5,076 bases of DNA from Natronomonas sp. (GTDB taxonomy: Archaea; Halobacteriota; Halobacteria; Halobacteriales; Haloarculaceae), in NCBI GenBank assembly GCA_007121575.1, contig SKKJ01000372.1:1-5076 (forward strand), read 5' to 3'. Below are positions 1 to 5,076 of the stretch, piece after piece (the stretch's first letter is position 1; each line of letters opens with the position of its first letter). The notes below the pieces were generated by a model. That model searched no databases. It was not told where the DNA came from and saw nothing but the letters and a program-made list of their open reading frames with translations. The translations under genes were made by a program, and so were the position numbers.

Positions 1-276
1 CCCTCGGTTGAGGCGGTCGCCGAAGCCTTCGAATCGTATCCGAGCATCGATCTCCATTCTTCACCAGAACAGCTCATCACCGTGTTCGAGGAACCGGATC
101 GACCACAGCCTCGTCTCGACCGAATGCTCGGGAACGGGATGGCCGTCTCGGCCGGCGGTATCGAGTCGACGACGCACGGCGTTCTGTACAACTGTTTAGC
201 CCATAACACCATGCGCGGTGCTGCCGGGGCGAGCGTCTTAAACGGCGAGTTGCTCCTCGAAGAAGGATATCTCTAA
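1..276 (+). CDS. asd: Aspartate-semialdehyde dehydrogenase, C-terminal part (5' end outside window)
   Basis: Reading frame 1 is open from the first base to a TAA at 274-276 and gives 91 residues, about the last quarter of a family whose members are usually near 345 aa. The enzyme reduces beta-aspartyl phosphate to aspartate semialdehyde with NADPH, a cytoplasmic branch-point step toward lysine (diaminopimelate), threonine and methionine. The visible part ends in the strongly conserved C-terminal signature HNTMRGAAGASVLNGELL, followed by EEGYL and the stop. It is preceded by the RPQPRLDRMLGNGMAVSAGG segment typical of the archaeal/fungal-type enzyme. The active-site Cys and the N-terminal NADP-binding fold lie upstream and cannot be checked. 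The gene converges on the minus-strand CDGSH gene with only 25 bp between the two stops, and I see no clear terminator there. The family assignment rests on motif recognition and is firm. Confidence 0.93.
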   Translation, partial: PSVEAVAEAFESYPSIDLHSSPEQLITVFEEPDRPQPRLDRMLGNGMAVSAGGIESTTHGVLYNCLAHNTMRGAAGASVLNGELLLEEGYL

Positions 277-301
277 TTCGGCATCGGTTCTGTCGATTCA
301 C

Positions 302-538
302 TCACTCGTCGGCGAAGCAAAACCCTTCGATCGGTCGCCGCTCGCCGTTCGGATCATCGTCTTCATATTTATAAACGGTCCCATCGTCTTCGTCCGTCGT
401 TGCGTTGTGTGAGCCATCGCAAAGTGCACCTCTCGATGAAAGGCCACAGCGGCACACGTATAGCTGGCCGTCGTCACCGAGATCTTCGCTATCGAAAACG
501 ACCGGCCCACGTTCGGCGTGTCTGACTTCTCGTGGCAT
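302..538 (-). CDS. Small CDGSH-type iron-sulfur protein (78 aa)
   Basis: The 78-residue protein carries the CDGSH iron-sulfur signature at residues 29-44, CRCGLSSRGALCDGSH. It supplies the three cysteines (C29, C31, C40) and one histidine (H44) that bind a redox-active, pH-labile [2Fe-2S] cluster in mitoNEET-like proteins. There is no signal peptide or membrane helix, so a soluble cytoplasmic protein is expected. A short acidic tail follows, including a VYKYEDDD segment. The usual motif has Pro two residues before the third Cys; here that position is Ala38. Family members are linked to iron, redox or electron-transfer roles, but the specific function here is unknown. The ATG at 538 is favoured because a TATA-like box (TTTAGTGA, 567-560) ends 22 nt upstream, as expected for a leaderless transcript. 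The gene follows the YdbT-like gene after 51 bp, so read-through from it is also possible. Confidence 0.88.
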   Translation of the reverse strand: MPREVRHAERGPVVFDSEDLGDDGQLYVCRCGLSSRGALCDGSHNATTDEDDGTVYKYEDDDPNGERRPIEGFCFADE

Positions 539-559
539 ACCCCATGATAGTGCATCAGA

Positions 560-567
560 TCACTAAA
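560..567 (-). promoter_or_regulatory. TATA-like box for the CDGSH gene
   Basis: On the minus strand TTTAGTGA ends 22 nt before the ATG at 538. This spacing would place transcription initiation at or within a few bases of the start codon. The box resembles the one before the macro gene (TTTAGTAT). It lies in the 51-bp gap after the YdbT-like stop codon and suggests the CDGSH gene can be transcribed on its own. It is inferred from sequence and spacing only. Confidence 0.5.
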
Positions 568-589
568 CGTTGAGCCGATACTACCGGCA

Positions 590-2086
590 TCAGGCGCTCG
601 AACTCGACGCTTCGTCCGATTGCATAGTTTGAATCGATTCCAGACGCTCTTGACGACGTTGGGTTCGGCGCTGTCGAACCATCCCTTGGAGCCGGTCCGC
701 GACCGTCTCTCTGAGTTCGCTCGCGCGTTTTTCGTCGATATCGAGCGCTCTGGGGAGCCGATTCGTCAGCCCGCTCGTCCCGGCGGTATCGACGACGAGC
801 GTCGCCAGCCGCCGTCGCCGCTGAAACACCGTTTGTGAGTCCAAGACGGTCTGTACTCGATAATACGGGACGATCGTGATCGTCCGAGTCCAAAAGCCTT
901 CCCGGAGAACGATGTACTCCGATTGAACGGCGTATCCGAGGTTTCGCCATTTGAGGTGTGCGGCAACGACAGCGAGCGGCAACAGCGCGAGTGTGACGTA
1001 CCATGCGAACGTCAAACCGGTGTACGCATCCGCGGCGAACGCTGCACTAATGACGAGCAAGGCGACGATGCTGTATCGAACGAGATACCGTTCGCGTGCT
1101 CGTTTCGGCGGCCGTTCGAACTCGACTGGATCGAACGCTTCTATGGAGCGTGCCAGCCCGAAGACTCGCGTTCGATCCGCTAACGGGACCGCAGATTGTG
1201 ACCCGGCGTCACCCGGAGCATAGCCGGCGGTCTCAACCGCCAACGAGGCGTAGCCGAGTCGACGAGCGATGACGTTCTCCGAAATCGTTAGCGTCTGTAC
1301 TTTCTCGAGCGGGATCGAACCGCTGTATCGCTGCAGTAATCCGCGTTCGTAGTGCAGTTCGCCGTTCTGTCTCGCAAGTCGGAACCCGTAGTAGTTCGTC
1401 ACCGCGATCAGTCCGCTTATCGACGCTGCTACGACGACGATCGCTGCGGCTGCGAGCGGTGCAGTAATCGCGAGGCCGACGAGCGGATCGACGAACTGTT
1501 CACGGAGCGATGGCGCAATGACCGGGAGAAGGATAGTCACGATCGAAAGCAATCGAAGATCGATGCCCACGATCCCGAGCAAGACCAACTCTTTCGACGT
1601 GACTGCAAACAGTTCCCGCGTTTGCGCTTCGTCCTCGGTCTGTCCGGACGATTCGCCTCGCTTTAACCGTCCGAGTTCCGACTGGAGCCGCTTTGCCTCC
1701 TCCAGACTGACGTAGCGAAGCGACGCTTCAGTCGACGATCCACCGGCCGTTTCGAGGTTGATCTGTGCGATTCCGAGCGCACGCTGGAAGACGTTTCGAC
1801 TGATATCGACGTTCTGTATCCGTCCGATCGGAATCTCGCGATTTCGACGAGAGACGACACCGGAGGCGATATCGAGCGTATCCGCGGTGAGTTCATACTC
1901 GAAACGCTGGTAGTATACGAGTTGGTACGTGAGCGCGATGAGGAACCACGCGGTAACGAGAAAAGCGGCACCGGAGACGCCGCCGCCGAATGCCGGTGAG
2001 CCGATGAGAATAATGATGAGGACCCACGCGAGCCTCACGACGGATTCTCCCGCACGGTACGGAACGGAGAGTGGATCGAGCTTCAT
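590..2086 (-). CDS. YdbT-like membrane protein with three bacterial PH (DUF304/bPH2) modules
   Basis: This 498-residue protein is built from three repeats of a hydrophobic hairpin followed by a bPH2 module, so about six membrane helices. Hydrophobic pairs lie near residues 16-32/37-58, 167-192/203-230 and 336-352/358-377. Each module contains the family core: REIPIGRIQNVDISRNVFQR (83-102), SGSIPLEKVQTLTISENVIARR (255-276, partly quoted) and TIVPYYRVQTVLDSQTVFQR (404-423). Each core is followed by an ET/DTAG turn at 112-115, 285-288 and 433-436. Its size matches Bacillus YdbT (about 490 aa), and the adjacent gene is its usual YdbS-like partner. The C-terminus is a basic, Arg/Gln-rich tail (467-483) ending in a Ser-rich stretch. 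In B. subtilis the ydbS-ydbT pair lies in the sigma-W envelope-stress regulon and has been tied to resistance to antimicrobial peptides; an equivalent archaeal role is inference. The start overlaps the upstream stop as TGATG, indicating translational coupling. Family is firm, function unproven. Confidence 0.9.
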   Translation of the reverse strand: MKLDPLSVPYRAGESVVRLAWVLIIILIGSPAFGGGVSGAAFLVTAWFLIALTYQLVYYQRFEYELTADTLDIASGVVSRRNREIPIGRIQNVDISRNVFQRALGIAQINLETAGGSSTEASLRYVSLEEAKRLQSELGRLKRGESSGQTEDEAQTRELFAVTSKELVLLGIVGIDLRLLSIVTILLPVIAPSLREQFVDPLVGLAITAPLAAAAIVVVAASISGLIAVTNYYGFRLARQNGELHYERGLLQRYSGSIPLEKVQTLTISENVIARRLGYASLAVETAGYAPGDAGSQSAVPLADRTRVFGLARSIEAFDPVEFERPPKRARERYLVRYSIVALLVISAAFAADAYTGLTFAWYVTLALLPLAVVAAHLKWRNLGYAVQSEYIVLREGFWTRTITIVPYYRVQTVLDSQTVFQRRRRLATLVVDTAGTSGLTNRLPRALDIDEKRASELRETVADRLQGMVRQRRTQRRQERLESIQTMQSDEASSSSA

Positions 2087-2751
2087 CAGACTGCGTCTTC
2101 ACCCTCGGCGGCGATCGCCAACTGTTTCAGCCGGGCTTGAAGGTCATCGGCCCGTTTCGGTGTTAACCCGGGAATCGATACGTCCGCACCACGCGAGCCA
2201 GCCGTATATACCACGGTGGTCGACAGTCCGAACAGTCGCTCTAACGGACTTCGACGCGTATCGACGTGTTGAATCCGAACGTACGGAGCGACGGTGGTAA
2301 CTCGGGTTAATACACCTCTGCGGAGATATAACGAGTCTTCTCTGACTTGATACATCCAGATCCGGTAGCGGAGTACGGCAAAGATTATCCCGATAACCGT
2401 TCCGATAACGAACACGACTCCACCGATCCACGCGCCCCCGGGCGAAACGACTGAGAAGGCGACCGCCGCGATGAGGCCGAGGATCGCTGCCGACACCGCC
2501 GACTGAATCGCCCACATTCCCTGCACTTGTGATTCGAGCGTCTGTGGCGGGCCGATCAGGTCGTCGATATCTGGGATTGTGGGTTCCTGTTTTGGAGACT
2601 CTTCCACTCGTCGAATCGCTGGCGTGAGCTCATCGCCGAACGGCGTCTTCGAGTCCATCCCACTGGTCGTCTCATTCACTCGCCGGATTGCCGGCGTGAG
2701 GTCATCACTGAACGGGTTTGTTGCCGTTCCGTCACTATCCGTCTCGTCCAT
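2086..2751 (-). CDS. YdbS-like membrane protein with one bPH2 module and a repeated N-terminal extension
   Basis: The protein has 221 residues, longer than the roughly 160 usual for YdbS-type proteins. The excess is an N-terminal, hydrophilic, probably disordered extension (about 1-75). It holds two copies of a 15-residue motif, PF[SG]D[DE][10 protein letters not shown], at residues 13-27 and 37-51. Two membrane helices follow (about 79-102 and 107-127). A bPH2 module then carries the hallmark [20 protein letters not shown] at 156-175 and a YTAG turn at 182-185. The extension is expected on the cytoplasmic side with the PH module. The gene overlaps the YdbT-like gene by one base and probably forms a membrane complex with its product. 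A TATA box on the minus strand (2780-2773) ends 22 nt before the ATG at 2751, which supports this start and a leaderless transcript. The PH module's ligand is unknown; bacterial PH folds are not established phosphoinositide binders. Confidence 0.88.
   Translation of the reverse strand: MDETDSDGTATNPFSDDLTPAIRRVNETTSGMDSKTPFGDELTPAIRRVEESPKQEPTIPDIDDLIGPPQTLESQVQGMWAIQSAVSAAILGLIAAVAFSVVSPGGAWIGGVVFVIGTVIGIIFAVLRYRIWMYQVREDSLYLRRGVLTRVTTVAPYVRIQHVDTRRSPLERLFGLSTTVVYTAGSRGADVSIPGLTPKRADDLQARLKQLAIAAEGEDAV
2099..2106 (-). promoter_or_regulatory. Possible Shine-Dalgarno sequence for the YdbT-like gene
   Basis: On the minus strand GAGGGTGA, containing GGTGA complementary to the archaeal 16S 3' end (ATCACCTCC), sits inside the end of the YdbS-like gene. 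It lies 12 nt before the ATG at 2086. The spacing is long, and the TGATG stop/start overlap alone could support coupled re-initiation, so its importance is uncertain. Confidence 0.4.
2599..2643 (-). repeat. Tandem repeat copy 2 in the YdbS-like gene
   Basis: This copy encodes [15 protein letters not shown] (residues 37-51). It is 36/45 bases and 12/15 residues identical to copy 1, in register at a 72-bp (24-residue) period. Four of the nine base differences are synonymous, so the LTPAIRRV core is identical in protein while its codons have drifted. Confidence 0.85.
2671..2715 (-). repeat. Tandem repeat copy 1 in the YdbS-like gene
   Basis: This copy encodes [15 protein letters not shown] (residues 13-27). 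It is the upstream partner of the copy at 2599-2643. The 9-residue spacer between the copies is rich in Thr and Ser and is not repeated. Confidence 0.85.
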
Positions 2752-2772
2752 TGTCGGACTCTGCGAGCGCGA

Positions 2773-2780
2773 GATATATA
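2773..2780 (-). promoter_or_regulatory. TATA box for the ydbS-ydbT-like operon
   Basis: TATATATC on the minus strand, within a longer CTATATATC run, ends 22 nt before the ATG at 2751. This fits an archaeal promoter with initiation at or next to the start codon. It lies in the divergent 122-bp region shared with the macro gene. I see no clear BRE consensus upstream. Confidence 0.6.
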
Positions 2781-2844
2781 GTAGGCTGTGTCCTCCTCGC
2801 GTGAAATCCGATCGAGATATCCCTGTGTACTGTTCTCACACTGT

Positions 2845-2852
2845 TTTAGTAT
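2845..2852 (+). promoter_or_regulatory. TATA-like box for the macro-domain gene
   Basis: TTTAGTAT ends 22 nt before the ATG at 2874, which fits a leaderless archaeal transcript. The 4-bp hairpin TCTC-GAT-GAGA at 2852-2862 lies between the box and the start, inside the expected initiation region. Whether it matters is unknown. Confidence 0.5.
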
Positions 2853-2873
2853 CTCGATGAGAAACAACCTCGT

Positions 2874-3383
2874 ATGCGATTTCGTCTCCTCCAAGGTGAC
2901 ATCGCCGAACAGTCCGCTGATGCCCTCGTTAACGCCGCCGGAACGAGCCTCCGAATGGGTTCGGGCGTCGCCGGGGCATTGCGTCGGGCAGCGGGAAACG
3001 AACTCAACGAGGAGGCGGTCTCGAAGGGCCCGATCGATCTCGGAAGCGTAGCAGTTACTGACGCGTACGCGCTCAATGCCGAGTACGTGATCCACGCGGC
3101 TGCCATGCCACATTACGGCGATGGACGTGCAACCGCCGAAAGCATTCGAAACGCGACGGAAAACGCACTCGTCGCCGCCGATGAGATCGGCTGCCGTTCG
3201 CTTGTGATTCCGGCATTGGGCTGTGGGGTTGCTGGCTTCGATCTCGAACGGGGTGCTCGTATTATCGGTGAGACGATCGCTGATTATGATCCGTCTTCGC
3301 TGGCTGATGTCAGTGTCATCGCATACAGTGACTCGGAATTCGAAACGGTTCGCGCGGCGACTGTTGGCTTTCGAGACGAGTGA
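2874..3383 (+). CDS. Stand-alone macro-domain protein (ADP-ribose-binding fold)
   Basis: The 169-residue protein is a single macro domain with no signal peptide or membrane helix. Visible landmarks are the N-terminal strand with QGDI (7-10), the adenine-contacting Asp in the D16-ALVNAAG loop (16-23), the glycine-rich phosphate loop RMGSGVAGAL (27-36) and the second loop VIPALGCGVAGFD (111-123). Macro domains bind ADP-ribose or its derivatives, and some remove ADP-ribose from proteins or hydrolyse related metabolites. Two loop positions differ from the common NAAN...GGGV pattern: the second Asn is Gly23 and the middle Gly is Ser30. The Asp of MacroD-type GVDG is Ala33, as in the archaeal AF1521 type. 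Binding is therefore likely, and hydrolysis cannot be assigned. The gene is divergent from the PH operon with no DarT-like toxin beside it in this window. The ATG at 2874 is the first in frame and fits the TATA spacing. Confidence 0.9.
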   Translation: MRFRLLQGDIAEQSADALVNAAGTSLRMGSGVAGALRRAAGNELNEEAVSKGPIDLGSVAVTDAYALNAEYVIHAAAMPHYGDGRATAESIRNATENALVAADEIGCRSLVIPALGCGVAGFDLERGARIIGETIADYDPSSLADVSVIAYSDSEFETVRAATVGFRDE

Positions 3384-3529
3384 AAAGAGGGCAGCACGAA
3401 CAAAACGTGGGAGGTGCGTAGCGTAGTTTCGCACTCGATCACCGCTGGCTCGTGAGTAAGGTCGATAACACACGCAAATGCCATTCCTCGTAGTGGTTAT
3501 ACAATCCGTTTTGTGCTACGTTTGGCAAC

Positions 3530-3578
3530 CGGATACTGAGATTCGGCGATCGCGACGCTACAGCGCGGTGTGTATCCG
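3530..3578. repeat. Inverted repeat CGGATAC...GTATCCG with a palindromic loop
   Basis: A perfect 7-bp stem pairs 3530-3536 with 3572-3578 across a 35-nt loop. The loop itself contains the palindrome GCGATCGC (3546-3553) and a CGCT-AC-AGCG mini-hairpin (3556-3565). The structure could be a cruciform, an RNA hairpin or chance. Confidence 0.35.
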
Positions 3579-3641
3579 TTATCTCGGACATTCGTTGTTA
3601 CCTATCGGTTAGTGCCCGACTTACTGTACTGTTAGATAGGA

Positions 3642-3649
3642 TATATAAT
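3642..3649 (+). promoter_or_regulatory. TATA box for the beta-helix gene
   Basis: TATATAAT, inside GGATATATAATTC, is the strongest TATA match in the window. Initiation would be expected near 3671, which coincides with the TTG at 3670 and precedes the TTG at 3682. An imperfect inverted repeat, CCTATC (3601-3606) and GATAGG (3635-3640), ends directly against its left edge, where a BRE or operator would lie. Confidence 0.6.
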
Positions 3650-3669
3650 TCAATCGTACAATTCGGCGG

Positions 3670-5076
3670 TTGGGATCAAATTTGAAGGAGACACGATTAC
3701 CGACGGTTAATCGACGAACGGTTTTGAGATCGATCGGGGCGGGAATCGGTGCGTCCGCTCTGGTCGCCCCGTCAGTTGCCGAAAGTAACTACGAGACGGT
3801 CGTCGATATCGTCGACGAAGGTGCGGACGATACTGGGAGAGAACCGATCGACGACGTATTCAGCGCTTTGGCGCGAGATGATACCCTGATTACCTTCCCA
3901 GAGGGACGGTATAAGATCAATTCGATAACCGTCTATGGTCTCTCTAACTTCGGGATGGTCGGTTCCGGCGAAGCCGTGCTCGTTCCCGGCGAGGAGTACG
4001 ATCCACGATTGTGGATTGCCGGGACGAATAATCGAGATGTCCGTATCGAGAATTTCACGATAGACAACACCGAGGACGGCGTCGGATCGACTATGGATGT
4101 CGATGCCTATGACGGACTCATCGTTCGAAACGTCCGAAAACGAGGTTACCATGACGTTGATCGACCGAGTTTCGGGTTTCGAATCATCGAGAAAGACGGA
4201 ACCGGACTCGTTGAGAACTTGCAAGCGAGCGACGGCGGAACGAGTGTCGGAATCTATACGGATCCGAGAGGTACGATCACGTTCCGGAATTGCCACATCG
4301 AAGGGTTCGCGAACAACGGGATTTACGGCGTTTACGGCGATGGACCGGTTCACATAGAAGGCGGGCTCTATAAAAACAACAACGTCACAAGCCTTCGGCT
4401 CAGTAACCCTGAAAGCTCCGTGACCGGGGCGACTGTCGTCGTTGAAGACCCGCCAGAGGCGTTCCAGAACTGCCGAGGGATTCGAATTTCGGACGGTCCG
4501 GGGCCGGTTCATATCGAGGACTGTGAAATCCGAATGGTGAGTGGACGAGGAACCGGGGGGATCGTCTGTGAGGGGAGCGGTGGAAGCTTCACCGTACAAG
4601 ACACTGCGATCGGCGTCGGTGAGGAGTACACCGTCCGTTCGAGCACGGAGCGGACAAGCTATGCGATTTATGTCGAATCCACATCGGATGTCGTCGGCAC
4701 TCGAACGATCGAAAATACGATTATCAAAGGCCGTGGAACCGATCTCGCTGCTGTCAGAATCGCCCGAGATCACAACCGGTTCAGGAACGTCTGTCTCGAA
4801 CAGGCAGGGGAGAAACGAAGTGGCATACTCTTTTTGAGCTGTCACGGTAACACCGTCGAAGATTGTTCAATCACCGTTCCCGGAACGCAGATTCGATTGG
4901 ACGGCGGATCGACGGTCGATCGACAAAACATCACCACCGACACCATCTGCGAATGGCCGACTTCGGACACTACGTTTGATGGCGATACGATTACAGTCGT
5001 CGGGAAAGGATCGACAGCGTACTACGAGTTCTCTGTCGAGGGTGCCGTAGAGAAGTCGACCGCGTATGACGGAACG
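3670..5076 (+). CDS. Tat-exported right-handed parallel beta-helix protein (3' end outside window)
   Basis: The frame is open from a TAA at 3646-3648 to the window edge. It has no ATG before the signal peptide, so the start is probably a TTG at 3670 (TATA-spaced, used here; 469 codons visible) or 3682. Counting from 3670, a twin-arginine signal NRRTVLRS (14-21) is followed by a hydrophobic Gly/Ala stretch (21-33). A likely signal peptidase site lies after SVA (35-37). No lipobox Cys is seen. Next comes a conserved-looking block around D47-IVDEGADDTGREPI and LITFPEGRYKI (residues 74-84). Many beta-helix coils follow, about 118 to 430, such as NRDVRIENFTIDN, GTITFRNCHIEGFANNG, GPVHIEDCEIRM and NTVEDCSITV. 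The last visible segment, YYEFSVEGAVEKS, resembles the start of a C-terminal beta domain seen in haloarchaeal relatives (from memory). Similar folds occur in pectate lyases and glycan-binding proteins; I see no catalytic motif, so substrate and activity stay unassigned. Confidence 0.85.
   Translation, partial: MGSNLKETRLPTVNRRTVLRSIGAGIGASALVAPSVAESNYETVVDIVDEGADDTGREPIDDVFSALARDDTLITFPEGRYKINSITVYGLSNFGMVGSGEAVLVPGEEYDPRLWIAGTNNRDVRIENFTIDNTEDGVGSTMDVDAYDGLIVRNVRKRGYHDVDRPSFGFRIIEKDGTGLVENLQASDGGTSVGIYTDPRGTITFRNCHIEGFANNGIYGVYGDGPVHIEGGLYKNNNVTSLRLSNPESSVTGATVVVEDPPEAFQNCRGIRISDGPGPVHIEDCEIRMVSGRGTGGIVCEGSGGSFTVQDTAIGVGEEYTVRSSTERTSYAIYVESTSDVVGTRTIENTIIKGRGTDLAAVRIARDHNRFRNVCLEQAGEKRSGILFLSCHGNTVEDCSITVPGTQIRLDGGSTVDRQNITTDTICEWPTSDTTFDGDTITVVGKGSTAYYEFSVEGAVEKSTAYDGT

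Larger units (their letters stand above)
3384..3669. other. Gene-free region between the macro and beta-helix genes
   Basis: The 286-bp stretch has no credible ORF on either strand and is visibly richer in A and T than the flanking genes. It holds several short inverted repeats. They are CACG/CGTG (3395-3409), GTGCG/CGCAC (3414-3434), CGTAG/CTACG with an inner ACAA/TTGT (3489-3520), and CGGATAC/GTATCCG (3530-3578). An octamer palindrome, GCGATCGC (3546-3553), lies within the last loop. None is followed by a convincing T-run, so I do not call a terminator. The right end holds the promoter of the beta-helix gene. A small RNA or regulatory element is possible but not supported beyond these repeats. 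Confidence 0.6.

Noticed and set aside
298..555. Alternative 85-codon minus-strand frame over the CDGSH gene
   Set aside because: It is a frame-shifted reading of the CDGSH gene and destroys the CxC...CDGSH motif that identifies the real frame.
555..1004. Minus-strand ORF of 149 codons, plus shorter ones at 923-1223 and 1352-1715
   Set aside because: These are out-of-frame shadows of the YdbT-like gene, with Arg/Ser-rich compositions typical of a shifted frame in haloarchaeal DNA.
2086..3383. Possible toxin-antitoxin or defence module built on the macro domain and the membrane PH proteins
   Set aside because: There is no DarT-like ADP-ribosyltransferase, nuclease, NTPase or other effector in the window. 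The macro gene is transcribed away from the PH pair, and YdbST-type pairs are ordinary membrane proteins.
3395..3434. Terminator hairpins just after the macro gene
   Set aside because: The stems are only 4-5 bp (CACG/CGTG and GTGCG/CGCAC), with 7- and 11-nt loops and no following T-run, so this is not enough to call a terminator.
2676..3473. Minus-strand ORF of 265 codons
   Set aside because: It runs antisense through the whole macro gene and its promoter into the YdbS-like gene in another frame. It is rich in Arg and Ser and has no recognisable domain.
3284..3484. Minus-strand ORF of 66 codons beginning in the gene-free region
   Set aside because: Most of it is antisense to the macro gene, no TATA box sits at the proper distance from its ATG, and the peptide is unlike known families.
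3772..4845. Minus-strand ORF of 357 codons
   Set aside because: It lies antisense to the beta-helix gene. The plus-strand frame has a Tat signal and repeated beta-helix coils, while the antisense product shows no recognisable domain and no promoter. The long opening is a by-product of codon bias.
1..5076. Mobile element, CRISPR array, tRNA or rRNA
   Set aside because: I found no transposase or integrase reading frame, no regularly spaced repeats beyond the two in-gene copies, and no tRNA- or rRNA-like sequence on either strand.

Overview
The window looks like a chromosomal segment of a halophilic archaeon (class Halobacteria). The predicted proteins are rich in Asp, Glu, Val and Ala. GC-ending codons predominate, with many TCG, CGA and GAC triplets. 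I saw no CTAG tetranucleotide on a manual scan, where about 20 would be expected by chance; CTAG avoidance is typical of haloarchaea. The promoters have TATA boxes about 22 nt upstream of the start codons, as on leaderless archaeal transcripts. I cannot name the genus.

Layout from left to right. (1) Positions 1-276, plus strand: the C-terminal quarter of aspartate-semialdehyde dehydrogenase (asd), cut by the window edge. (2) Positions 302-2751, minus strand: a three-gene block. Read in its own direction it encodes a 221-aa YdbS-like membrane protein with one bacterial-PH (DUF304) module, overlapping by one base a 498-aa YdbT-like protein with three such modules, and then, after 51 bp, a 78-aa CDGSH-type [2Fe-2S] protein. 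(3) A 122-bp divergent promoter region (2752-2873) carries one TATA box for each direction. (4) Positions 2874-3383, plus strand: a stand-alone macro-domain (ADP-ribose-binding) protein. (5) Positions 3384-3669: a gap without a gene that has several short inverted repeats and ends in a strong TATA box. (6) From about 3670 to the right edge, plus strand: a Tat-exported right-handed parallel beta-helix protein with no ATG start, continuing beyond the window.

The genes do not form a single pathway. Asd belongs to Lys/Thr/Met biosynthesis. The PH pair is a conserved membrane unit found in bacteria and archaea, probably concerned with the cell envelope. The CDGSH and macro proteins are small housekeeping or stress-type proteins. 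The beta-helix protein is an extracellular protein of unknown substrate. There is no sign of a transposon, integrase, CRISPR array, tRNA or rRNA. The points most worth a second look are the 24-residue-period tandem repeat in the N-terminal extension of the YdbS-like protein, the non-ATG start and open 3' end of the beta-helix gene, and the unusual binding-loop residues of the macro protein.
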